A DNA stretch of 64,000 nucleotides from Cladorrhinum sp. PSN259 (taxonomy: Eukaryota > Ascomycota > Sordariomycetes > Sordariales > Podosporaceae), in assembly GCA_033725935.1 (NCBI GenBank), contig MU867075.1, positions 1 to 64,000 on the forward strand, in the 5' to 3' direction. The notes under the pieces were generated by a model, which saw nothing but the letters and a program-made list of their open reading frames with translations, did no database searches and was not told where the DNA came from. Within the stretch, counting starts at the first letter, position 1. Each line of letters opens with the position of its first letter. Below are positions 12,142 through 20,366 of this stretch, in pieces. The position numbers and the translations under genes were made by a program.

Positions 12142-12494
12142 TACAATCTAATGCTTAAATGTTTGTTAGCGCGGTACACGCCCAATTCACACTTTCCTAT
12201 GCCTATTTCATTTGTTTATACGCCTATTTAGCTTCCGTTAATGCATTCCTACCTCCTTTCTACGCTTATTCGGTTTCTATTAATGCATTCCTAACTCTTT
12301 TCTACGCTTATTCGGCTTCTATTAATGCGTTCCCGACTCCTTTCTACGCATGCTGGATATTCCACTACGTATTATCTTTTAGCTTTTCTTAATACCTTAC
12401 GGTTTATATTTTTAATTAGCCTCCGTACCTTGTTTCTGTCCTTGGTTTTATGGTGTATGTACCGAGCTAACAAACATTTAAGCATTAGATTGTA
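12142..12494. mobile_element. MITE-like element with 36-bp terminal inverted repeats
   Basis: Positions 12142-12177 and the reverse complement of 12459-12494 match at 35 of 36 bases (TACAATCTAATGCTTAAATG... at the outer ends). If the outermost TA is a target duplication, the inverted repeat begins CAATCTAATGC, a Tc1/mariner-like arrangement (inference). Total length is about 353 bp and there is no transposase. The interior is mostly a 42-bp tandem repeat. It lies 105 bp after the MON1 stop codon, so it may be within or next to the MON1 3' UTR. Confidence 0.75.
12217..12342. repeat. 42-bp tandem repeat (3 copies) inside the MITE
   Basis: Units start at 12217, 12259 and 12301 with the pattern (T)ACGC(T/C)TATT(C/T)(G/A)G(C/T)TTC(T/C)(A/G)TTAATGC(A/G)TTCC, exact period 42. 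The second and third copies differ at only a few bases. A decayed partial unit precedes them. Because the period is divisible by three, every frame shows a repeating peptide; I do not consider it coding. Confidence 0.8.
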
Positions 12495-13430
12495 TAACAA
12501 GAAACACATATTTACTTATTAATAAAGTCAAGTGCTAACCCAAAAGCAACACACTCGTCAAATGAAAGAAGAACTTCACAAGGGTAAAGCATAATAATAT
12601 TCATTCTAGTATGTTCCGCTTCCGGCTTCAGCATGCTTCCCAACCACCATATACCACAGAAAAGCAACCTCAGGCCTTACAAAACAAACGCATTATCTTC
12701 GCTAGTACTGCTACTATTGCTACTACTACCATTACTACTACTGCTACTATCGCTATTAATCTTTTGGGTATCTATTCTCGAGTTTTGTTTTCTTCCCAAC
12801 ACCCTACCCCCTTTCTCTCAATATGAAGAAGCGCCCTCCTTATCGTCCTCTCTTCAGCTATGCAAAAAGCAACAGAAGCCACACCCTCTCCGGGGGTTCC
12901 AAAATACACAGACAAAAAAAAAAAGAGAGGCAGTCGTAAACCAAAGTAAGAGTCGACAAATGAAATTAGGCTGAAATATCGCTGGCTCTCGACTTGACGA
13001 AAAGCGCGTATCAGTGCCGTTATGAGTATTGTTTTCTGCGTTGTCCACCATGACCACTTCTTGGGTTAATGGCTGATGATAATTCTGCTGGCTTCGTTGC
13101 CCGCTCAGCCCTTCGCTCTTCCATGTCAATTAGTCGCCGGACGGACATCTATCCTTCAGCCAGCTCTTCTTTCGATGGATATTCTTTTTTTTCCCAATCA
13201 CGCACCGAGTCATCATGTTCAAGCGGTCCTCCGGTTTCTCCTATACCTAGTCCTCCCACAAATCTCCTCATCAACAAACGCTACCGAAAACTTGACCGCC
13301 TCCATATCCGCCAGTTCCCCCCTCGCAACAGTCGACAAAGTCTCGAAGCTTCCCCTCCTTCTCTCACCTTCTCCTTCGCCCCCTCCACTTCAACCTCGCA
13401 TTCCTCCTCCTTTCCTCACCGGAGTTATCA

Positions 13431-15662
13431 TCATTCCGCCGCTTCGACAACCGTATTTGCTCCCCTTGGGCTAGGGCTAGGACTACTATTCCTTTGCCCT
13501 CTTTGCCCACCCCCTTTCATTCTGTCTTCTGCTTCTTCTTCTTCTTCTTCTTCTCCTTCTTCTTCTTCTTCATACTCTTCTTCATACTCTTCCCCCTCTA
13601 TTTCCCTCGAAACAGCCCTTCCCTTGCGCTTATCAACCCAAATTTCCGTCCCACTATTATGATCCCTATTAATACTACCAGTATCTCTATGATTACTAAC
13701 ACCACTCCTAACCGACGCCCTACCCGACGGCGCACCACTATTATTACTTTCAGTCCACCAAGCCCTGCTATCACCGGCAAGACTCATCGACTCACCGCTC
13801 CGTTTCTTTTTACTAGAATTCTTGGCCAGAAACGAAGTATAATCACTACCCTCCTCCACATGCCCATACCCAGGGCCGTACCCTTGTCCATCCCTGTTAC
13901 CCCTTCCAATGCTGTCAGAAGGAGTAGTCCCCAGGGTGCCCATAGTCCTTCCACTTCCACCACTAATGGTTGTGGTCATTGCAGTCCCTGTAGCACCAAA
14001 TGAAGACCGTTGACACAATCTTCCCTTCGTGTTACCAGTTCCTCCAATAACAGGCGTCGAATCATTGTTGTAAATACTACTAGAAGTCCGTTGATTTCTT
14101 AGGCCACGTGGTACACCAGCAACTGACATGGGCGCAGCCTTAGCCGTCCTCCCCACACCACCATGCCGACTTAATGGACTCGGCTGATGGTGACCATGAC
14201 CCTTCTTTTCCCCGCTAGCAGTAGGCGTCAATCCCTCTATCGCCGAATCTTGCTGCGTCATGTTCGTCCGGTTGGTATGTCCCGATCCTCGCAGGGTCTG
14301 CTGTTTTCTGCTGCTCGAAGCAGACGATTGCGTCGCAGGGGAAGGAGTCCCGGCGACGAGCTTTTTGTTGGGGGTGGTATCACTAGTAGTGATAGTATTC
14401 CTCGACTTTGCGTTCTTCAAAGCGGGCGTCATTGGAGCTGCTGCTGATGCTGCGGCTGTGTTGCTGCTAGCCTTATGGTTTAGGGTATCCCTACTCTGAG
14501 CTGCCAGGCGTGAACTGGTCCCCGCTAAAACCTCCATCATATCCGACATTAGAGTCTGCTTAGGTGGTCCAGGGAGGTCAAAAGGGTTCCAGGAGACATG
14601 AGAATCCAGACTGCCGCAAGCGGATCGCGTACGTCGGAAAGAACCTGATTTGAACGAGCGAGGTCTCCGTTTAGACGAGAAGCGCTCGGGTATCTGAGGT
14701 GTCTGTTGATCCATAGCCGCGGTCGGCATTGCCTGGGCCGCCTGAGCTTGAGCCTGAGCTTGAGCTTTGGCTTTGGCTTCGTGGACGTGACTCCAGTCTT
14801 CCTCGTATGTGTAGGAATCAGCGATCGGATGAGGGCTCTGTATTACTATTGCGCCACGCACGGGTCGTGATGATTGGTAGTTATGGCGTTCCCCTTGCGC
14901 TACTGTCCCAAATGCAGATGCCGGCAGGGCAGACGACTCTTGTAAAGTAGCCAGCGGAGAATTCGCGCCCTGCATGTATAAACCCCCTTGAAGGTTTCTT
15001 AGTGAACACTGAACCTGTGATCTCAAAGCTGGGTTTATCTCAGGGGCACTTCGATACGGTAGTTGGATATGGGTACTCGGTGAATGTCGAGGCACGACAG
15101 GAGGTATACTTGCAGGTTTACAAGCTGCTGGTCTAACAATGGTGCCTCTACGGTGCTCACCACTCCTCAGTGACGCCGCGATGTCGTTTGACGTACCTTT
15201 ACCTTCTTCTACCCCTTTCCCCTTGTCCCCTTTGAACCTGCGTCCTTTGGACCAGCGGAACGTCTTGGATATTGCCTTTGCCGCTCGCTTGAAACTCCAC
15301 CCCTTCCCTTTGACTTCATTTTCAGGGGGAATATTATGGTGTTTTGATTCTGTACGAACGCGGTCCATGATGCCCTCATTTTCTTGTCGCTGTTGCTGCT
15401 GCTTATGCTCGTCCTCCCTCTCCTCATCATTTTGTGCGCCAATCAATCGATCATGACTTTGCCTCTGGTGGCCATCATTAAGTGGCAATTGTATCCCCGA
15501 TGTGCTACTTTCGCCGCGCTCATCGAATCTGTTTAAAGGTGAAAACAGCGAGAGGTTTCCCTGTGTTTCTGTCATCATTCTAGAACTCCCTGCCCTCGTG
15601 GTTGGGCCAGGTGCTGTTGTTTTTCGATCGAGTGGGTATGACTCGTGGTCTGGTGGTTTCAT
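13431..15662 (-). CDS. Large intrinsically disordered protein of unknown function
   Basis: An uninterrupted 743-codon frame on the minus strand. I do not recognise the family. The protein is rich in Ser, Thr, Pro, Gly and Arg. Near residue 300 is an Ala/Gln run (AKAKAQAQAQAQ). A basic stretch, SSKRRPRSFKSGSFRRTRSA, is followed by the more ordered-looking DSHVSWNPFDLPGPPKQTLM and MSDMMEVLAGTSSRLAAQ; the latter is the best candidate for a conserved core. Near the C-terminus is an acidic Glu/Tyr tract encoded by a GAA/GAG microsatellite (13525-13610), then SSPSPSPRG. Length and the structured middle argue for a real gene. No membrane segment or signal peptide. The 3' end may be incomplete (possible further exon around 13300-13168). 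Confidence 0.6.
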   Translation of the reverse strand: MKPPDHESYPLDRKTTAPGPTTRAGSSRMMTETQGNLSLFSPLNRFDERGESSTSGIQLPLNDGHQRQSHDRLIGAQNDEEREDEHKQQQQRQENEGIMDRVRTESKHHNIPPENEVKGKGWSFKRAAKAISKTFRWSKGRRFKGDKGKGVEEGKGTSNDIAASLRSGEHRRGTIVRPAACKPASIPPVVPRHSPSTHIQLPYRSAPEINPALRSQVQCSLRNLQGGLYMQGANSPLATLQESSALPASAFGTVAQGERHNYQSSRPVRGAIVIQSPHPIADSYTYEEDWSHVHEAKAKAQAQAQAQAAQAMPTAAMDQQTPQIPERFSSKRRPRSFKSGSFRRTRSACGSLDSHVSWNPFDLPGPPKQTLMSDMMEVLAGTSSRLAAQSRDTLNHKASSNTAAASAAAPMTPALKNAKSRNTITTSDTTPNKKLVAGTPSPATQSSASSSRKQQTLRGSGHTNRTNMTQQDSAIEGLTPTASGEKKGHGHHQPSPLSRHGGVGRTAKAAPMSVAGVPRGLRNQRTSSSIYNNDSTPVIGGTGNTKGRLCQRSSFGATGTAMTTTISGGSGRTMGTLGTTPSDSIGRGNRDGQGYGPGYGHVEEGSDYTSFLAKNSSKKKRSGESMSLAGDSRAWWTESNNSGAPSGRASVRSGVSNHRDTGSINRDHNSGTEIWVDKRKGRAVSREIEGEEYEEEYEEEEEGEEEEEEEAEDRMKGGGQRGQRNSSPSPSPRGANTVVEAAE

Positions 15663-16594
15663 ATTGGGTCGACTTTGTTCGCCAACTTCGTTAAATAGTC
15701 TTGGACAGGAGGATAGTAGATGGTTCTGGCGGAGAAGACACTAGAAGATAGAAATCACAGAGATCGAGGGATGAAGTAATGGGTAACGGGCTGTTCAGTT
15801 AATGGCGGTTAGGCGCCCTCTTGGTTGACAGTGGAACAATTTCTCCGGCTGCCAACAAGAATGGAAGGAACATGTTCTTAATATCTCCGTCTCGAATCCT
15901 ATTATTGCCGGCTCGGAAGTCCGAACAGCGTGGTGAAAAAAAAAAAAAAAATGAAAATGAAAAAAAAAGAAGAAGGCGAATGTGAGTATCGAGTGGGATA
16001 GGCAACATAAAGAGAATAGAGTCAAATGTAAAAGACGGTTGCAGGTTACTGATATCTGGAGGCTGACTTCTTACTGGAGCTCAAACAAAAAAAGAAGAAG
16101 ACGAAGTAAGTATGGTGGAAGAGTCCAAGTGTTGGCCTGGGCTGTTGCAAGCTGGAAAGCCTCAAAAGCATATTTCATGTTCAGGACCTCCACAACAGCC
16201 AACATGTTGCAAGCCAAAGCTGAAAGCTTGATATTAATCATCCATGTGTTTCTTTTACGCACCTAACGTTGAGCAAAGAGAATCATCCGCCCTCCAGCCC
16301 TTGGGATTGACCATGATAGCTGGATCCAATAACAGCAACACCATGAATCTGATGCCCGTCCTTTGATTAGCACAACCACCCTTCCGATCTTGCTTAAAAA
16401 AAGAAGAAGAAGAAAAAAGATGCCAAAAATGCTCAATGCTCTCAGACTCCCACCCCTTCCAAACGAGTGAATGACCAAAAACCAGGGCCTTGCTATCGAG
16501 ATGGCCATCTAGCCAAGTCATGGGCCGACATGAACAATTGATAAATCTTGCACCTGCTTTCCGCTCGTACTTTAACTATGCTCATGTTAAAAGT
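15663..16594. other. Intergenic region, nothing recognised
   Basis: About 930 bp containing A-rich tracts (A16 at 15936-15951) and only short frames. It should include the 5' region of the minus-strand gene ending at 13431 and the 3' region of the broken gene ending near 16.6-16.8 kb. Confidence 0.5.
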
Positions 16595-17690
16595 TTAGCC
16601 ACGTTTTGCTGACCCGCCACAGGCGCCCATAATCGTCTGCCTGCCAGGCTTTATCCACTTTGACATGTGAGCCCTGAACCCCCTCCCTTGATGTCGAGGA
16701 ACATCAACGTCTCCGTGGCCCATATCACTGGTGCCGGCTTCCGATCGTTCCTCATCTCCGTCATCTCCCTCAGCAACTTCAGCCTTACCTTCGGCCAGGT
16801 CAAGATCCGCAGCCGAAAAACTACCACCTTGAAAGCGCCTGGTCGAGCCCATTATTTAGAATCACCACCTCTATTGATCGCATGCGAGACTCTGTCAAAA
16901 GGATCCGCAAGTTTGAGAGCCGCTTCCGAAGTCCCCGAGGGGACATGTTGCTAACACAGCTGTCAATAGAGAGTGAGCTGCTTGCGTCTGCTATTGAGGT
17001 AGGGCTTGTAGCTCCTGTCGGCCCATTAGTGCCATGCGATGCTCGCCTGTCGATACGCAGACTCCGACCGCTGTGGGAAGCGAGCAAGGGCGGCACTAGA
17101 GTTGATGGTTCCGGCCTGCTAGCAAATACACTCATAACACCAAACATTTCGTTTCGTCCCTTCTCCATTCGCGACTCCATACAGCTGTCCATTCGAACTG
17201 GGTCCCGAGTGCCACCATCTAATGAAATTCGTACCCAAGGTTCCGGGCCAGGGAGCCCGTCATTCCAGGCGTTGGGAGGCTTCGAGACCGTATTTCTCCG
17301 AGGACCACCAAAGTCTCCGTCCAGTCTGGTGAGAGCTCCTCGGAAAACTTTGAGTTTCAACTTGCCGTATTCTGGCTGAGTGTTTCTGTGTTGTTGACTT
17401 TGCATGTCCAAATTATCATCATGGAGCGCTATTTCTCCTGCAACTGGTCCTTGATTGCAGAATACAAATGGTGAAGTTGGTTCCGCAGAAGTTGGTATTT
17501 GTTGCTCGAGTGTTTGTAGTTTTCTGTTGTCTGCCATTGCGTTGCCAATCATGTACTTATCGTCGCCAACCTCACGCCCTGCTCTGTTCTGGCGGTTACA
17601 AGGGATCTCCGGATGTTCCATAGTCGGCTTGAGCATTGTGATGTTCGAGAGGTCAATTGATGAAAACCCCATTGCACGTTCTGATAAGCC
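16595..17690 (-). pseudogene. 3' part of a conserved Pezizomycotina gene of unknown function, separated by inserted DNA
   Basis: The frame 17777-16821 is open, but its first ~90 bases (above about 17690) are antisense Copia reverse transcriptase sequence, so gene-derived sequence starts near 17690. The block PEYGKLKLKVFRGALTRL at about 17375-17320 and LRKRLSNLRILL near 16910 resemble the C-terminal region of the same fungal family whose N-terminal part lies at 20367-22853 on the same strand (family similarity from memory). A good acceptor (ACACTCAG) precedes PEYGK at 17375 in a phase that fits the donor at 20374. After LRILLTESRM the frame ends in QALSRW at 16821, while an overlapping frame to 16595 (acidic, then RGFRAHMSKWIKPGRQ) looks coding, suggesting one more frameshift near 16845. 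Function unknown. Confidence 0.55.
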
Positions 17691-17880
17691 TGCTGGCATG
17701 GTGATGAGGCTCAACAAGACACTGTATGGCCTGAGACCATCACCATTGTACTGGTTCAACACGATCACACCTATCACGAAGAAGCTGGGATTTCAAGCAC
17801 TGGCATCAGACCTTTGCCTCTTTAGACATAAAGAGAAGTAGGCTCTTGTTATTCTCTATGTTGATGATCTACTCACTGCG
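17686..17880 (+). mobile_element. Ty1/Copia reverse transcriptase fragment
   Basis: Plus-strand translation from about 17701 gives RLNKTLYGLRPSP, then a segment ending LGFQALASDLCLF, then a stop, then ILYVDDLLTAA. LNKALYGLKQSPR...W, LGF...SDLC(V/I)F and YVDD are the standard consecutive motifs of Copia reverse transcriptase; YVDD is the catalytic Asp pair. Only about 65 residues remain, with an in-frame TAG in the middle; no integrase, RNase H or LTRs are seen. It is antisense to, and directly abuts, the 3' half of the broken host gene. Confidence 0.85.
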
Positions 17881-18094
17881 GCACCTCCCCAGGCTGCTGC
17901 AGGTGGATCCACCTGTAGGTGCTGCAGCAGCTGCAGCAGGGCAGGCCACCAAGGCCAGGTCTTGGGAAATATCCCACTTCCCATAGCTTGTTAGATTAGT
18001 CTCCCAACCAACCACTTTTCAGCTGTAGCCTCCAACAGCTTCGCTTCAGTCCTCTCCGCGTGCGCAGCAAAGAATGTTCGGGGAAAAGGAATTT

Positions 18095-19470
18095 TTATTG
18101 TCGATAGCAAGTTATATCCCCTACCATCTGCGGCACTTGTCCTTGCTTCTGCATCTCCTCCAGCATCTTTTGCTGCACTAGTCTTTGCTTCTGCATCTCC
18201 TCCAGTATCTTTTGCTGCACTAGTCCTTGCTTCTGTATCTCCTCCAGCATTTTCTGCTGCACTTCTTGTCCTGTCTTCTGTATCTCGTCCAGCATCTTCT
18301 GGGGCACTTGTCCTTGCTTCTGTATTTCCTCTTGTATCTGCATTTGTCCTTGCTTCTGTATCCCCTCCAGTATCTTCTGCAGTACTTTTCGAGTCCCTGC
18401 CATATCTATTTCCCTCTCTGCGGCATCTAATCCAAAGTCCTCTTGCAGCTCCCGTAACTGTACAATGTCTTTTCGAATCCTTACCATTTCCCTCCGTATT
18501 TTTACGGCTTCTGATCGTAGCTCTGGCATATCCGTTGTCATTATCTCTTCCATAACTTTCAGCCCATTATTCATCTCGTCATGATATTCCGCCGAGTCAT
18601 AACACGCGACCAAAGCCTGATCTATTTCATGACTGATTTGGTCACGGGCACGAGTCACGATATCCTCCTGCTCCTCAGTATCCAATCGGCAAGGCATTGA
18701 TATTATATCTTCAAGCGAACTGACGCGACTATCTAGATCCCGAAGGCGGATACGCTTCTGAGCATGTAAAGATGGACTGTCGCAAAGTTGCCGCTTCTTC
18801 TCTAACAATATAGATATTAGCGGCGCCTATTAAGGAAGGAACGGAGAAATATACCTGGGTTTGCTAGGGCAGACGGCAGTAAGTGTTGAACTGTCGGTGG
18901 AGACGGAGCCAAATTGGTGTTTTGAGGAGACTCTTTAAGTATGTCTGGAGGTGAAGAAAGTGGACCCCGTTCCTCGAAACGGAAATAAGAGCGATGAAAC
19001 TCTTCTGGAGCAGAAATCTCTGTTGGGTATGGTGGTAATACTGGTTCTTGACTTGTGAGATCCGGAGCGAGAGTAGTACTTATACGGTATGTCAAGAGGT
19101 CCAGGAACATGCTGAGATCCGACAGATGGTCAAGCTGAAACTTGTTGCGATTTAGACGAATGGTAAATGCATTTCCGCCAGTCACAAAGGACATGAAATC
19201 ATCCACACAGCGTAAGGATTTTATTCTATCGAATTTCGGCGGCTTATCGAAGGCAGGGAAGGTTGATAAAATGAACTCGAGTGAGGTGTAATTACCTTGG
19301 TCGTAACGGGCAACCGACTTGATGCTTTCGCCATCAATAACTGCGGAAAGATCGATAGCGAGTTTGGTTGAGTAATGCGCTGTGATGTAAAGAGAAAATG
19401 AGAAGGGTTGTAAAGAAAACGCGATTTTGAAGGTTTTGAGCGTTTTTGGGCGCCAGATGAATCCTGCCAA
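18095..19470 (-). CDS. Orphan coiled-coil protein with tandem Gln/Lys/Glu-rich repeats
   Basis: Not recognised. Two exons are clear: about 19470-18855 and 18801-18095, joined by a 53-bp intron (GTATAT...GCTAATATC...TTAG) with matching phase. The first part encodes a globular-looking region (ITAHYSTKLAIDLSAVIDG, LEFILSTFPAFDKPPKFDRI, FTIRLNRNKFQLDHL). The second encodes a long helix with LRSEAVKIRREMVRIRKDI, then about ten imperfect 13-16 residue repeats of the type QQKMLEEIQKQG, encoded by a 39-48 bp DNA repeat (18128-18400). The 5' end is unresolved: the frame opens at 19470 without an ATG, the first in-frame Met is well inside, and an alternative 5' exon could come from the frame at 19712-19221. 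It lies within the insertion at 17.7-20.4 kb, on the same strand as the broken host gene. Confidence 0.5.
18128..18400. repeat. Coding tandem repeat of 39-48 bp units
   Basis: Repeated (plus strand) CCTTGCTTCTG(C/T)ATCTCCTCC followed by AG(C/T)AT(C/T)TT(T/C)TG(C/G) and a variable link, with units spaced 48 bp at the left end and irregular to the right. It encodes the EEIQKQG(Q/L)VQQK(M/I)L heptad-like repeats of the minus-strand protein. Confidence 0.75.
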
Positions 19471-19745
19471 GTAACCTCGACGTAACGCTGTAGTCTTCGA
19501 GGGGAACTATTGTCGCTGGCGTTATGTTCGCGAAGTGGAGGGGTATTGGAATTGCTGTCGATGGCGTTATATTTGGGAAGTGGAGGGCTATTGGGACATG
19601 TATCGGCATCGGAATAATCGGCAGGTTTCGCAGGACTAAAGCCCGTCAAACGGCCGTGGTAGATTAGTTTAAAATAATTAGTATTAACACATAATAAAAA
19701 TAAAGATAACATGAAAGCTTAGCAAAGTATCTGGTCGGTAGGAAT

Positions 19746-19903
19746 CACATAGGCAGGCGGGTGAGGGAGCGCTATTCGCCCAGCGAACTCTCGATTCCCG
19801 CGCCCTACCATGAAGCCCCAACCCTTTCGCTAGCTAGAAAGAGGGCGTTCCGTTCGGCATAGCGAAAAGAGGTTGGCAAATTTTATGGTCCGTGGCCTGT
19901 GTG
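19746..19903. mobile_element. MITE copy 1 (about 158 bp)
   Basis: Starts CACATAGGC and ends GGCCTGTGTG, a degenerate form of the inverted ends seen in copy 2. The interior (GAGCGCTATTCGCCCAGCGA through GGTTGGCAAATTTTATGGTC) is nearly identical to copy 2. The flanks read AAT on both sides, possibly a 3-bp target duplication. Confidence 0.7.
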
Positions 19904-19936
19904 AATCCCAACCGTTATCGTTATATATCCCAAAAC

Positions 19937-20091
19937 CACACAGGCGGGCTCGGCGAGAGCGCTATTCGCCCAGCGAACTCTCGATTCCCGCGCCCTACCA
20001 TGAAGCCCCAACATTTCGCTAGCTAGAAAGAGGGCGTTCCGTTCGGCATAGCGAAAGAGGTTGGCAAATTTTATGGTCCATGGCCTGTGTG
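19937..20091. mobile_element. MITE copy 2 (about 155 bp)
   Basis: Ends CACACAGGC...GGCCTGTGTG form a terminal inverted repeat. The interior also contains inverted arms (CCAACATTTCGCTA... / ...TAGCGAAAGAGGTTGG), so the single strand would fold into a long hairpin. It differs from copy 1 by only a handful of substitutions and single-base indels. The copies are in direct orientation with a 33-bp spacer. Confidence 0.72.
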
Positions 20092-20196
20092 ATTTTGGAA
20101 TTGACTAGGGTACAATGTAAATACATAATTTACGCGGGAGGAGTAAAGAAAATGTCGTGTAAATTATTCGTAAATAGCGTCGATACGTCAGACATG

Positions 20197-20283
20197 GTTG
20201 ATGATGGTTGTTGATGATGATGGTTGTTGATGATGGTTGATTTAACGATGATGGTCGATGGTCGATGGTCGATAGTGGATGGG
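20197..20283. repeat. GATGGTTGTT/GATGGTC microsatellite
   Basis: Irregular repeats of GATGATGGTTGTT followed by GATGGTCGATGGTCGATGGTC. Non-coding, at the right margin of the inserted DNA. Confidence 0.7.
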
Positions 20284-20366
20284 GAAGATTGTTTTGAAAA
20301 CGGGGACGAGCGAGGAGCTAGCACTACCGTCTTTGTGTGGCATTTAAAAGTAAATGACGGCGGCCG

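Larger units (their letters stand above)
12037..13430. other. Intergenic region with a MITE, trinucleotide repeats and unassigned frames
   Basis: Contains a MITE-like element (12142-12494) and a CTA/TAC-rich microsatellite at about 12703-12760. A moderately long plus-strand frame at 13069-13662 is Ser-rich and antisense to the 3' end of the next gene. On the minus strand a short stretch (about 13300-13168) reads LMRRFVGGLGIGETGG... to a stop after ELAEG, preceded by an acceptor-like TTTTCGGTAG. This could be a last exon of the minus-strand gene ending at 13431, but I could not find a good donor. Confidence 0.45.
17690..20366. mobile_element. Composite insertion separating two halves of a gene
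   Basis: About 2.7 kb lying between two same-strand gene pieces that I judge to be one family member. It contains, left to right: the Copia fragment, a GC-rich nested palindrome (17881-17925), a minus-strand coiled-coil gene (18095-19470), two adjacent MITE copies (19746-20091) and a GATGGTT-type microsatellite (about 20197-20283). No single pair of terminal repeats or target duplication bounding the whole segment was found, so it is probably the product of several events. The exact boundaries are inferred from where family-like protein sequence stops. Confidence 0.5.

Noticed and set aside
12159..12392. Plus-strand frame with repeating FYAYSASINAF peptides
   Set aside because: It lies inside the MITE and is only the translation of the 42-bp tandem repeat, whose length is a multiple of three.
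13069..13662. 197-codon plus-strand open frame rich in Ser/Pro/His
   Set aside because: It is antisense to the longer minus-strand gene, its content is explained by the complementary GAA/TCT repeats, and no domain or splice pattern supports it.
18227..18430. Leu/Tyr/His-rich plus-strand frame that looks like a repeated membrane peptide
   Set aside because: It is antisense to the coiled-coil repeat of the minus-strand gene.
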